Assembly (NCBI RefSeq): GCF_900114915.1
Contig: NZ_FOUS01000019.1
Span: 1 to 64,000, forward strand
Direction: 5' to 3'
DNA length: 64,000 nt
From: Bradyrhizobium sp. Rc3b
GTDB taxonomy: Bacteria > Pseudomonadota > Alphaproteobacteria > Rhizobiales > Xanthobacteraceae
Part shown: positions 34,254-42,676 of the stretch, in pieces
Position numbering within the stretch: position 1 is the first letter of the stretch
Layout of the letters: every line of letters starts with the position of its first letter
Program-made: the position numbers and the translations under genes
The notes under the pieces: model-generated
What the model was told of the DNA's origin: nothing
Database searches by the model: none
Seen by the model: only the letters and a program-made list of their open reading frames with translations

Positions 34254-35294
34254 TCACTTCGGGATTGCAGGAGGCGGAGCCGTCGATTCCCGGACCACCA
34301 GCGAGAAGTCGATCTCGCGATGCATGATGGTCTGCTCGCCGGCGAGGCTGCGCACCAGGTATTCTCCGGCCCGCTGCCAGGTCTCGTCGGTTGGGACCTG
34401 GATCGTCGTCAGGCTCGGTCGCAAATGGCGGCTCCAGTCGAGGTCGTCGAAGCCGACGACCGACAGATCACGCGGCACCGAAAAGCCGCTGCGCTCCGCT
34501 TCCAACAGGACGCCATAGGCAATGACGTCGTTGCCGCAGACCACGGCCGTCGGGCGATTCTTGAGGTTGAGGAGATGGCGGGCCGCCTCGCGCGCGTCGT
34601 CCAGGGTATAGGGCACCTCGACATGCCATTCCGGAGGCAGCTCCAGGCAGTTCTCCGCGAGCGCGCGGCGAAAGCCGGCGACGCGGGCGCCGGCGCGGTC
34701 GTTGTTGCGCTGAAGCGCGGAAACGATTCCGATCCGGCGATGGCCGAGCTCGATAACATGCTCGGCCGCCCGATGGGCGGCGGCCTCGTTGTTCGTGCCG
34801 ACGCAAGGGTAGGGCCGGTCGGGCTGATAGATCCCGACATTGATGAAAGGCACCGCATTGTCCGCGAGTAGCTTGCGCAACCCCTCGTGATGGCAGTCGC
34901 CCCGCAGCACGAGGCCATCGACGCCGCGGCCGATCAGGTTGCGGGCCTGTTGCAGCTCGACGTCGAGATCGTATCCGCTCGTGGTGAGAAACAGCATGTA
35001 ACCCACCGAGGAGAGGTATTTTTGCAGCGAGGCGATGCCGCGCGCGAACATCGTGTTGTCGATCGTCGGCACGATCGCGCCAAGCGTACGCGATCGCCGC
35101 GATGACAGAATGCGGGCCGGCGCATGCGGGATGTAACCGACGGCTTCGATTGCCTGCGCGATGCGCGCGCGCAGGGACGGGCTCACCGCATCGGGATTGT
35201 TGAGCGCACGCGAGACCGATGCCGTCGACACGCCGGCTCGTGCCGCGACGGCGCGGATGCCTTGCTTCGTCAATTTGGCGGACGGTGCGTTCAT
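34254..35294 (-). CDS. LacI-family regulator of the second sugar cluster
   Basis: 346 residues. The helix-turn-helix is IRAVAARAGVSTASVSRALN, followed by a hinge and an effector-binding domain (CVGTNNEAAAH, GFDDLDWSRHLRPSLTTI). Its start codon touches the palindrome TGTAACGTTACA, suggesting autoregulation, and a related site covers the promoter of the divergent importer operon. Confidence 0.92.
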   Translation of the reverse strand: MNAPSAKLTKQGIRAVAARAGVSTASVSRALNNPDAVSPSLRARIAQAIEAVGYIPHAPARILSSRRSRTLGAIVPTIDNTMFARGIASLQKYLSSVGYMLFLTTSGYDLDVELQQARNLIGRGVDGLVLRGDCHHEGLRKLLADNAVPFINVGIYQPDRPYPCVGTNNEAAAHRAAEHVIELGHRRIGIVSALQRNNDRAGARVAGFRRALAENCLELPPEWHVEVPYTLDDAREAARHLLNLKNRPTAVVCGNDVIAYGVLLEAERSGFSVPRDLSVVGFDDLDWSRHLRPSLTTIQVPTDETWQRAGEYLVRSLAGEQTIMHREIDFSLVVRESTAPPPAIPK

Positions 35295-35296
35295 AA

Positions 35297-35308
35297 TGTA
35301 ACGTTACA
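35297..35308. promoter_or_regulatory. LacI-type operator at the lacI start
   Basis: Perfect 12-base palindrome TGTAACGTTACA with the central CG typical of LacI-family operators. It is immediately upstream of the LacI ATG on the minus strand. Confidence 0.7.
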
Positions 35309-35378
35309 ATATCGTCTCACGAGCGAGGTAAGCAGAACAATTGCGATAATGCCGCACAAAGGATCGATTGTCTATCGC

Positions 35379-35419
35379 TTGACAGAGGTGCGTTGGCGCT
35401 TAGGATGTAACCGTTTTCA
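35379..35419 (+). promoter_or_regulatory. Promoter and second LacI-type operator of the importer operon
   Basis: TTGACA, then 16 bases, then TAGGAT form a good -35/-10 pair. TGTAACCGTTTTCA, an imperfect copy of the palindrome at the lacI start, overlaps the expected transcription start. Repression by the divergent LacI protein is the natural reading. The binding-protein gene starts about 45 bases downstream. Confidence 0.6.
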
Positions 35420-35462
35420 GAAAGTGCCGACAGCATAATGCGGCCAGCGGGAGGAGAGTTCG

Positions 35463-36764
35463 ATGAAAGTCAGGATGCTCGCGACGCGCGTCGCGTTGCC
35501 CGTTCTTGCGATTGCCGCCGTCAGCGCGCAGGCGCGCGCAGCCGATTTCGACTGGATGAAGTTCAAGGGCAAGACCGTCACCTTTCTCGCCAACAACAAT
35601 CCGGTTTCGCAGGCGCTGCTCACCTATAAGGCCGATTTCGAGAAGCTGACCGGCATGACCCTCAAGGTCGACGGCTATCAGGAACAGCAGATGCGCCAGC
35701 GTCTGGTCACCGTCATGAATGCGAACAGCGACGAGGTTGATGTGTTCATGACGCTGCCCTCGCGCGAAGGCGAGCAATTCGCCGCTGCCGGCTGGTACGG
35801 CGATCTCACCGCGATGGCCAAGAACGAGGTCGCCAAGGACTACGATCCGGCGGGGTTGAGCCAGGCCTTGCTGAAGGCCGCGACGTTCGGCGGCAAGCTG
35901 ACCAGCATGCCAATGAACATCGAGGGCCCGATTTTCTATTACCGCACCGATATCTTCAAGAAGTGCGGCCTCGAGGCGCCGAAGACCATCAAGGACGTCG
36001 AGGCCGCCGCCGAGAAGATCAAGACCTGCGACAGCACGGTGACGCCGTTCGTCTCGCGTGGCCTCAAGCCTGCGATCGCCTACACCTTCAGCAACATGCT
36101 GCACAATATCGGCGGCACGTATATCGCGAGCGGCAAGTCGAGCCTGTGCTCGGCCAAGGGCAAGGAGGCGCTCGACACCTATAGCCGGTTGCTGCGCGAC
36201 TTCGGACCGCCCGGCGTCGTCAATTATAGCTTCCAGCAGATTTCGGCGCTGTATCGCGGCGGCCGCGCGGCGATGGCGTTCGAATCCTCGAATGAATTGC
36301 GCACGGTGATGGAAGGCGGCGCGCGCCTGAAGGACACCGGCCTGTTGCCGTTCCCGGCGGGCGAGGCCGGCCAGGTGCCGACCACGATCGGCTGGGGCAT
36401 GGCGGTGTCCTCGCACAGCAAGCAGCCCGATGCGGCCTGGTACTTCGTGCAGTGGGCGACGAGCCCCGAGGTGCAGAAGAAGATGGCCCTGCAGGGCATT
36501 GCCCCGCCGCGTCCGTCCGTCGCCAAGGACCCCGAATATCGCAAATGGATCGACGAGGAGCCGGTGCGCAAGGAATGGCAGGCCGCGCTCGATGTGCTCG
36601 CCACCAAGGGCTCGTCCGAAGTCGGCTATCCCATCGTCGCCAATCCGCAATCGCGCGAGTTCATTGGTCAGGCGGTGCAGGATTTGATCCTGAAGCAGAA
36701 GACCGTCGATCAGGCTTGTGCGGACGCCGACAAGGCGCTGGACGCGCTGATCGCGCTGAACTGA
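35463..36764 (+). CDS. Sugar ABC transporter substrate-binding protein (second system)
   Basis: 433 residues, with a signal peptide ending near ARAAD and a family-1 solute-binding fold. It starts with a GGGAGGAGAG ribosome binding site. It heads an operon with two permeases, dehydrogenase, ATPase, PfkB kinase, aldolase and an enolase-superfamily enzyme, so the ligand is presumably the sugar or polyol degraded by them. A hairpin after the gene may let this protein be made in excess of the permeases. Confidence 0.9.
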   Translation: MKVRMLATRVALPVLAIAAVSAQARAADFDWMKFKGKTVTFLANNNPVSQALLTYKADFEKLTGMTLKVDGYQEQQMRQRLVTVMNANSDEVDVFMTLPSREGEQFAAAGWYGDLTAMAKNEVAKDYDPAGLSQALLKAATFGGKLTSMPMNIEGPIFYYRTDIFKKCGLEAPKTIKDVEAAAEKIKTCDSTVTPFVSRGLKPAIAYTFSNMLHNIGGTYIASGKSSLCSAKGKEALDTYSRLLRDFGPPGVVNYSFQQISALYRGGRAAMAFESSNELRTVMEGGARLKDTGLLPFPAGEAGQVPTTIGWGMAVSSHSKQPDAAWYFVQWATSPEVQKKMALQGIAPPRPSVAKDPEYRKWIDEEPVRKEWQAALDVLATKGSSEVGYPIVANPQSREFIGQAVQDLILKQKTVDQACADADKALDALIALN

Positions 36765-36770
36765 CCGCCT

Positions 36771-36802
36771 GGTGCCGGCTGGTGTCCGCGCCGGCCGGCA
36801 CC
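36771..36802 (+). terminator. Hairpin between binding-protein and permease genes
   Basis: Stem GGTGCCGGC/GCCGGCACC of nine base pairs with a 14-base loop and no T run, in the gap after the binding-protein gene. Such elements often stabilise the upstream mRNA or lower expression of permease genes in sugar ABC operons. Confidence 0.45.
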
Positions 36803-36826
36803 TAACTCGATCGAGGACAGGAATAC

Positions 36827-37714
36827 ATGTCTGATACGGCTGCGACACTCACGCAGGACCGGCAGAAGCTGGAAATGGCGGCGCTCTCGGCACCGGCCGT
36901 GATCTTCACGGTCGCGATGATCGCATTTCCGGTCGTCTATACGATCTGGCTCGGCTTCCAGACTTTCTCTTCGACCGGCAAGCAGTCCTTTGCCGGCCTT
37001 GCCAATTACACCAAGCTGATCTCCGACGTCGAGTTCTGGCATGGGTTGTGGATCACCATTGCATTGTTCGTGCTCTCGCTGGTGCTGCAGCTCGTCTTCG
37101 GCGTCTGGCTTGCGTTGGTGCTGTTTCATGCCAAGCGCCTTCCTGGGATCGTGCGCTCGCTGTTCATCTCGCCCTTCATGATGCCGCCGGTGGTCGCCGG
37201 CATGATGTGGCTCGTGATTCTCGATCCGTCGCTGGGCGCGGCCAATTACATCCTGCAATCGCTCGGCTTGCCGCCATCGGACTGGATGGCGTCGCCGACA
37301 TGGGTCATTCCGACGGTCGCGCTGATCGATAGCTGGCAATGGACGCCGTACGTCACCTTGATCGTGCTCGGCGGCCTGCAATCTCTGCCGCCGAGCGTCT
37401 ACGAGGCCGCGCAGATCGATGGCGCATCTGCGTTCAAGACCTTCCAGCGCATCACGCTGCCGCTGCTGCTGCCGACCATCGTCACTGCAGCCATCCTGCG
37501 CAGCGTCGATCTCCTGCGCTTCTTCGACATCATCTACATCACGACCCAGGGCGGCCCCGGCAACGCCTCGAATACGCTCAATATCTACGGCTTCCGGGTC
37601 GGCTTCGAGTTTTTCAACATCGGCTATGCCAGCGCGTTGATGCTGACGCTGACCGCGATCGTGTTCGGCGCCGTGCTCGCCTTCAACCGCCTGCGCGGCG
37701 CGGTAGCGTGGTGA
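36827..37714 (+). CDS. Sugar ABC transporter permease (MalF/UgpA type)
   Basis: 295 residues with six predicted membrane segments and the EAA loop YEAAQIDGASAFKTFQRITL. Pairs with the next gene, which starts after 4 bases. Confidence 0.91.
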   Translation: MSDTAATLTQDRQKLEMAALSAPAVIFTVAMIAFPVVYTIWLGFQTFSSTGKQSFAGLANYTKLISDVEFWHGLWITIALFVLSLVLQLVFGVWLALVLFHAKRLPGIVRSLFISPFMMPPVVAGMMWLVILDPSLGAANYILQSLGLPPSDWMASPTWVIPTVALIDSWQWTPYVTLIVLGGLQSLPPSVYEAAQIDGASAFKTFQRITLPLLLPTIVTAAILRSVDLLRFFDIIYITTQGGPGNASNTLNIYGFRVGFEFFNIGYASALMLTLTAIVFGAVLAFNRLRGAVAW

Positions 37715-37718
37715 TCTC

Positions 37719-38546
37719 ATGACCGACGCAGTCAACACCGACCGCTGGATACGCTGGCTCAACCTGGTGCAACTCGTGCTGGCCGGCGTGATCATCATGA
37801 CGCCAACGGTCTGGATGGTGCTGTCCTCCTTCAAGCCGTCCTTCGAGGTGACGGCCTATCCGCCGACACTGATCTTCACGCCGACGCTGGACAATTATGT
37901 CGAGCTGACCAAGACGACGCCGTTCCTGAGCTACGCCCTCAACAGCCTGATCGTCACCGTCGGCTCGACCGCGCTTGGGCTCCTGTTCGGAATCCCTGCC
38001 GCGTTCGTCGTCTCCTGGACGCGTATTTCGTGGCCGGCGATCCTGACGCTCGCGGCGCGCATGGCACCGGGAACGCTATTCCTGCTGCCGTGGTACGTCA
38101 TGTTCCGGCAGGTCGGCATGATCGGGTCGTACACGGCGCTGATCCTCAGCCACGCGGTGATCACACTCCCGATCGTGATCTGGGTTTTGCTGCCGTCGTT
38201 CGATGCCATTCCACGTAGCGTGTTCGAGGCGGCGCAGGTGGATGGATGCGGGGTCACCCGCATCCTCTGGCGCATCGCGCTGCCGCTGGTGGCGTCCGGC
38301 ATCGCCGTCTCGGCCATACTCGCCTTCGTATTCTCGTGGAACTACTTCCTGTTTGCGCTGGTGCTCTCCAATGGCGACACCAAGACTCTGATCGCGGCCG
38401 CCTTCAATTTCATCGGCGAGGGCTCGACGCAATGGGGCGCCCTGATGGCCGCGGCGACGCTGATCGCATTGCCGCCGCTGGTGCTGGCGGCTCTGGTTCA
38501 GCGTTGGCTGGTGTCCGGGCTGACGCTCGGCGCGGTGAAAGGTTAG
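37719..38546 (+). CDS. Sugar ABC transporter permease (MalG/UgpE type)
   Basis: 275 residues with six predicted membrane segments, EAA loop FEAAQVDGCGVTRILWRIAL and the end SGLTLGAVKG. The dehydrogenase gene follows after 7 bases. Confidence 0.91.
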   Translation: MTDAVNTDRWIRWLNLVQLVLAGVIIMTPTVWMVLSSFKPSFEVTAYPPTLIFTPTLDNYVELTKTTPFLSYALNSLIVTVGSTALGLLFGIPAAFVVSWTRISWPAILTLAARMAPGTLFLLPWYVMFRQVGMIGSYTALILSHAVITLPIVIWVLLPSFDAIPRSVFEAAQVDGCGVTRILWRIALPLVASGIAVSAILAFVFSWNYFLFALVLSNGDTKTLIAAAFNFIGEGSTQWGALMAAATLIALPPLVLAALVQRWLVSGLTLGAVKG

Positions 38547-38553
38547 GTATCTG

Positions 38554-39558
38554 ATGAACGAAATGCCTCGTCCGAACGCGATCATGCAGGCGGCGGTGTT
38601 CCATGGTCACGAACGCATCACCATCGAGCCGGTGCGGATGCCCGACGTCGGGGCAGGCGAGGTGCTGGTGCGGGTCTCGCGCACCGCGCTGTGCGGCTCC
38701 GACTTCAAGCTCTGGCACAAGGGCGCCGAGTTCACCGCCGGTCACGAGATTTTTGGCGTGGTCGAGCAGCCCGGCCACCGCCTGCATGGCCGCCGCTGCG
38801 CCGTCTATATCCCGCTGCACTGCGACCACTGTGCGGCCTGCAAGCGCGGCGACACCCAGATGTGCCTGGAGGTCTCGAGCCTGATCGGCTGGAACAGGCC
38901 GGGCGGCTACGCCGAATACGTGCCGGTGCCGGAGAATTGCCTGCTGCCGGTGCCCGACGATATCGAAGACAGCCTCGCGCCGCTCTTGCTCGACACCATC
39001 GGCACCTCCGGCCACGCCGTCCGGTTCGTCAGTCGTGTCGTGCCGCCGGACGAGGCAGGTGCGGTCCTCGTGATGGGAGCGGGGCCTGTCGGTCTCGGCG
39101 TCGTGCTGGCACTCCGCAGTCTCGGCTATGATGACATCCATGTGGCCGATCCGAACGCCGCACGCTTGAATATCGCCCGATCGTTCGGCGCGAAACCGCA
39201 TCCGGTCGGCGACACATCGAAACGGTTCGCCCTCATCATGGAATGCTCCGGTGCGCATGCGGCACGCAATCTCGGCATCGAGCTCGTCCTGCCGCGCGGG
39301 GCGCTGGTGCTGGTCGGCGAGAACGCCGCGCCCTGGACCATCGAGGAAGGCAAGGTGTTCCGCCGCAAGGACTTCTACATGATCCGGACCTTCTACTTCC
39401 CGGTCTCGGATTTCGAGCCTAACGTCGAACTGCTGCGCAGGTACAAGGACGAATACCGCGTTCTCGTCGACGGCGAGTTCGGCCTGTCCGCTTTGCCCGA
39501 GAACTTCGCCCGCTTCGCCAAGGGCGAGTTGATCAAGCCTGTACTGGCGCTGGACTAA
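38554..39558 (+). CDS. Zinc-dependent sugar/polyol dehydrogenase
   Basis: 334 residues of the medium-chain dehydrogenase family, L-idonate/sorbitol dehydrogenase type. Catalytic zinc ligands are in LCGSD and AGHEIFG; structural zinc cysteines are in CDHCAACKRGDTQMC. The nucleotide motif is VMGAGPVGLG. It likely oxidises a polyol or sugar acid to a ketose or keto acid for the downstream kinase. It sits between permease and ATPase genes, so it is an integral part of the operon. Confidence 0.87.
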   Translation: MNEMPRPNAIMQAAVFHGHERITIEPVRMPDVGAGEVLVRVSRTALCGSDFKLWHKGAEFTAGHEIFGVVEQPGHRLHGRRCAVYIPLHCDHCAACKRGDTQMCLEVSSLIGWNRPGGYAEYVPVPENCLLPVPDDIEDSLAPLLLDTIGTSGHAVRFVSRVVPPDEAGAVLVMGAGPVGLGVVLALRSLGYDDIHVADPNAARLNIARSFGAKPHPVGDTSKRFALIMECSGAHAARNLGIELVLPRGALVLVGENAAPWTIEEGKVFRRKDFYMIRTFYFPVSDFEPNVELLRRYKDEYRVLVDGEFGLSALPENFARFAKGELIKPVLALD

Positions 39559-39564
39559 GCGATC

Positions 39565-40638
39565 ATGGCCTCGATCTCGATCCGCAACCTTACCAAACGC
39601 TACGGCAATTTCACTGTGATCCCCGATCTCAATCTGGAGATCGCGGACCACGAATTCGTGGTTTTCGTCGGCCCGTCCGGTTGCGGCAAGTCGACCTTGC
39701 TCCGGATCATCGCAGGTCTCGAGCCCATTTCCTCCGGCGACCTCTACATCGGCGACACGCGCGTCAACGGCGTACAGGCGGCGCAGCGCGACATCGCGAT
39801 GGTGTTCCAGGATTACGCGCTCTATCCGCACATGCGGGTTTACGACAACATGTCCTTTGCGCTGGAGCTGCGGGGAACGCCGAAGGCGGAGATCGACGCG
39901 CGGGTGAAGCGCGCGGCGGCGCTGCTGCACATCGAGCCGTATCTCGACCGCAAGCCGAAGGAGCTCTCCGGCGGCCAGCGCCAGCGCGTCGCCATGGGGC
40001 GTGCGATCGTGCGCAATCCAAAAGCCTTCCTGTTCGATGAGCCGCTCTCAAATCTCGACGCCAAGCTGCGCGGGCAGGTGCGCGCAGAGATCAAGGCGCT
40101 GTCGCAGGAACTCAAGACCACCATGGTCTTCGTGACGCATGACCAGATCGAGGCCATGACCATGGCCGACCGCATCGTGGTGCTTCAGAGCGGCACGATC
40201 CAGCAATACGACACGCCCGAGGCGGTCTACGAGCGGCCGGCCAACCAGTTCGTCGCCGGCTTCATCGGTTCGCCAGCCATGAATTTCTTCCCGGTCGAAT
40301 GGCGACAGGAGCGTGCGATCCTTTCGCAAGGCGGAACGGTGGTGCCGTTGGGCGAGGAGACGGCAAACGGGCTGCGGCATGCCGGCAGGGCTGTGCTTGG
40401 CATTCGCCCCGAACATTTTGCCGTTGCCACCGATGCTGCCGACGGCATTACAGTGAATGTCAAGCTCGTTGAGCCGCTCGGCTCGGACACGCTGATCCAT
40501 TTCGATCTCGCCGGCGCGGCATCCATCGCGCGGGTCGATCCGTCGCTACGACCGAAGGTCGGCGATCGCATCAATCTGCGACCGCAGCCCGGCAAGACGC
40601 ATCTGTTCGATGCCGCAAATGGACAGGTCGTGCGGTGA
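39565..40638 (+). CDS. Sugar ABC transporter ATPase (MalK/UgpC type)
   Basis: 357 residues. Walker A GPSGCGKST, signature LSGGQRQRVAMGRA, Walker B AFLFDEPLSNLDAKLR and a C-terminal OB-like regulatory domain. It powers the two permeases before it. The first sugar system of this window has no ATPase, and this one, like other MalK-type subunits, could serve both. Confidence 0.93.
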   Translation: MASISIRNLTKRYGNFTVIPDLNLEIADHEFVVFVGPSGCGKSTLLRIIAGLEPISSGDLYIGDTRVNGVQAAQRDIAMVFQDYALYPHMRVYDNMSFALELRGTPKAEIDARVKRAAALLHIEPYLDRKPKELSGGQRQRVAMGRAIVRNPKAFLFDEPLSNLDAKLRGQVRAEIKALSQELKTTMVFVTHDQIEAMTMADRIVVLQSGTIQQYDTPEAVYERPANQFVAGFIGSPAMNFFPVEWRQERAILSQGGTVVPLGEETANGLRHAGRAVLGIRPEHFAVATDAADGITVNVKLVEPLGSDTLIHFDLAGAASIARVDPSLRPKVGDRINLRPQPGKTHLFDAANGQVVR

Positions 40639-41594
40639 GCGCATTGGTCAACATCGGCGATCTCTCGGCGCTGGCGGACGTCGCGTCCAAGGCGAGGCCC
40701 GTGCACGTGATCTGTCTCGGGTTGTCTGCGCTCGACCAGGTCTGGCGCGTCGACCGGCCGTTCTCGGGTGGAAGCGAGAAGATCAAGGCCGTCGAGTACG
40801 GCACGCTCGGCGGCGGCATGGCCGCCAATGCGAGCGTTGCGGTCGCAAAGCTCGGCGCATCCGTCGCGTTCTGGGGGCGGGCAGGGAATGATGCTGCCGG
40901 GCACGAGATGAAGTCGGCCTTCACCGCGGAAGGCGTCGACATCGAGAATTTCCGGCTGTTTGCGGACGGCCGCTCGTCCGTCTCCGGTGTCATCGTCGAC
41001 AATTCCGGCGAACGGCAGATCGTCAATTTCCGCGGTCTCTATCCGGAAGCAGCCGACTGGCTGCCGCTGGAGACCGTTGCCCGCGCATCCTCGGTGCTGG
41101 CGGATCCGCGCTGGGTCGAGGGGGCCGCGACGTTGTTCCGCGAAGCCCGCGCGCGCGGGATCCCGACGGTGCTCGACGGCGACATGGCCGATGCCGAGGT
41201 GTTCGAGCGGCTGTTGCCCCTGACAGACCATGCAATCTTCTCCGAGCCCGCGCTCACGGCTTTTGGCGGCTCGGCAAAGGATGAAACCCTCGCCGCGCTC
41301 GCCCGCTTCGGGTGTCGCATCATCGCCGTCACGCGCGGTGAAGAGGGCGTGAGCTGGTACGAGAACGGCTGCCTGCACCGACAGGCGGCCTTCGCGGTCG
41401 ATGTGGTCGACACCACCGGCGCCGGCGACGTCTTCCATGGCGCTTATGCCCTCGCGATCGGCGCCGGTCTCGACGTGCGCGACGCGATGGCGTTTTCGGC
41501 TGCGGCGGCCGCGATGAAATGCCGCCACGCAGGCGGACGCAACGGAATCCCCACCATCAACGAGTGTCTTGCATTCATGAGGACGAAGCCATGA
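40635..41594 (+). CDS. PfkB-family kinase, sulfofructose-kinase (YihV)-like
   Basis: 319 residues of the ribokinase/PfkB family (GGGMAANASVAVAKLG; catalytic-base motif DTTGAGDVFHGA). The sequence is closer to my memory of E. coli YihV, the 6-deoxy-6-sulfofructose kinase, than to ribokinase or KDG kinase: blocks PTVLDGDM, DHAIFSEP, VDVVDTTGAGDVFHG and GGRNGIP align. The three residues I recall as the sulfonate pocket (Lys27, Asn109, Arg138 in YihV) correspond to Lys49, Asn131 and Arg159. Other ketose kinases remain possible. GTG start overlaps the ATPase stop; the next gene, a class I aldolase, overlaps its end. Confidence 0.85.
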   Translation: MSALVNIGDLSALADVASKARPVHVICLGLSALDQVWRVDRPFSGGSEKIKAVEYGTLGGGMAANASVAVAKLGASVAFWGRAGNDAAGHEMKSAFTAEGVDIENFRLFADGRSSVSGVIVDNSGERQIVNFRGLYPEAADWLPLETVARASSVLADPRWVEGAATLFREARARGIPTVLDGDMADAEVFERLLPLTDHAIFSEPALTAFGGSAKDETLAALARFGCRIIAVTRGEEGVSWYENGCLHRQAAFAVDVVDTTGAGDVFHGAYALAIGAGLDVRDAMAFSAAAAAMKCRHAGGRNGIPTINECLAFMRTKP

Positions 41595-42628
41595 GAACGA
41601 TTGGAAAGAACCGCGGCCTGGCGCGTCTGGCCGACGCGGACGGTCATTTTCGCATGGTCGCGCTGGATCAGCGGCCGCCGCTGTTTGATGCTATTGCGAA
41701 AGCAAAGGGGATTACGCGGGACCAGGTCGAATATTCCGACGTGACGGCAGCAAAGCGTCTGCTCGTCGAGAACCTCGCGCCGCATTGCAGCTCGATGCTG
41801 TTCGATCCGAATTTCGCGGTGCCCGCGGCAATCGATCTTCTGCCGCCGCGTTGCGGTCTCATCATGACCCTTGAAGAGCACCGGGTGGATGAGACGTCGG
41901 GCGGACGCAAGTCGCGGGCGATCACCGATTGGAGCGTTGAGAAGATCCGCGCCATGGGCGGCGACGCTGTCAAGGTGCTGGCGTGGTACCGGCCGGACGC
42001 CGATGCTGCGGTCATTGAGCATCAGAAGCGGTTCGTTCGCGAGATCGGGCAGGATTGCGCCCGTCACGACATTCCCTACGTCCTGGAACTGCTGGTCTAT
42101 CCGTTCCTCGGCAGTGCCAATCACACTGCCGACTACGTGGAGTCGCCCGGAAAACTTCCAGATCTGGTCATCGAGAGCGTGCGCGAGTTCGCCAAGCCGG
42201 AATATGGCGTCGACCTTCTGAAGCTGGAGAGCCCGCTGGCGGCCAACAGTCTGCCTGCCCGGGATGGCAGCGCCGAGGCGAAAGCCGCGCAGACGGAGTT
42301 CGATGCGATTGGCGACATCTGCCGCGCGCGCAGCATCCCCTGGGTGCTGCTCTCCGGCGGTGCTGCGCCCGAGAAATTCGAACGGGTGCTCGACTTTGCC
42401 TATGCCGCGGGCGCGGGCGGGTTTTTGGCGGGCCGCACGATCTGGCTCGATGCCGTCTTGAAGAATTTCCCGGACCGCGCGGCGGTTGCCGCCAGCCTGC
42501 GCAAGGACGGCCTTGGTGTGCTCGAACGGCTCAACGAGCTGACAAAGGCCAAGGGAACGCCGTGGAAGGCGCGCTTTCCCGTATTTACTGATATCAAGCG
42601 GGAAGGGGACTTCGCGCGCGCGTATTGA
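41591..42628 (+). CDS. LacD/YihT-type class I aldolase
   Basis: 345 residues of the tagatose-1,6-bisphosphate aldolase/sulfofructose-phosphate aldolase family. The Schiff-base lysine is probably Lys211 (GVDLLKLESP). The end of the barrel has PWVLLSGG and the phosphate- or sulfonate-contact block GFLAGRTIW. It would cleave a C1-phosphorylated ketose into dihydroxyacetone phosphate and an aldehyde. It overlaps the kinase gene by 4 bases, so kinase and aldolase very likely act in sequence. Confidence 0.87.
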   Translation: MRTIGKNRGLARLADADGHFRMVALDQRPPLFDAIAKAKGITRDQVEYSDVTAAKRLLVENLAPHCSSMLFDPNFAVPAAIDLLPPRCGLIMTLEEHRVDETSGGRKSRAITDWSVEKIRAMGGDAVKVLAWYRPDADAAVIEHQKRFVREIGQDCARHDIPYVLELLVYPFLGSANHTADYVESPGKLPDLVIESVREFAKPEYGVDLLKLESPLAANSLPARDGSAEAKAAQTEFDAIGDICRARSIPWVLLSGGAAPEKFERVLDFAYAAGAGGFLAGRTIWLDAVLKNFPDRAAVAASLRKDGLGVLERLNELTKAKGTPWKARFPVFTDIKREGDFARAY

Positions 42629-42676
42629 GCTGATGGCCGTTCCGCGTGGTCTGATCCCGATCGCAGGATCTGCAAC

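Noticed and set aside
35400..39930. Long minus-strand frames (482 and 506 codons) opposite the second sugar importer
   Set aside because: Shadow frames of well-supported ABC and dehydrogenase genes; no family features.
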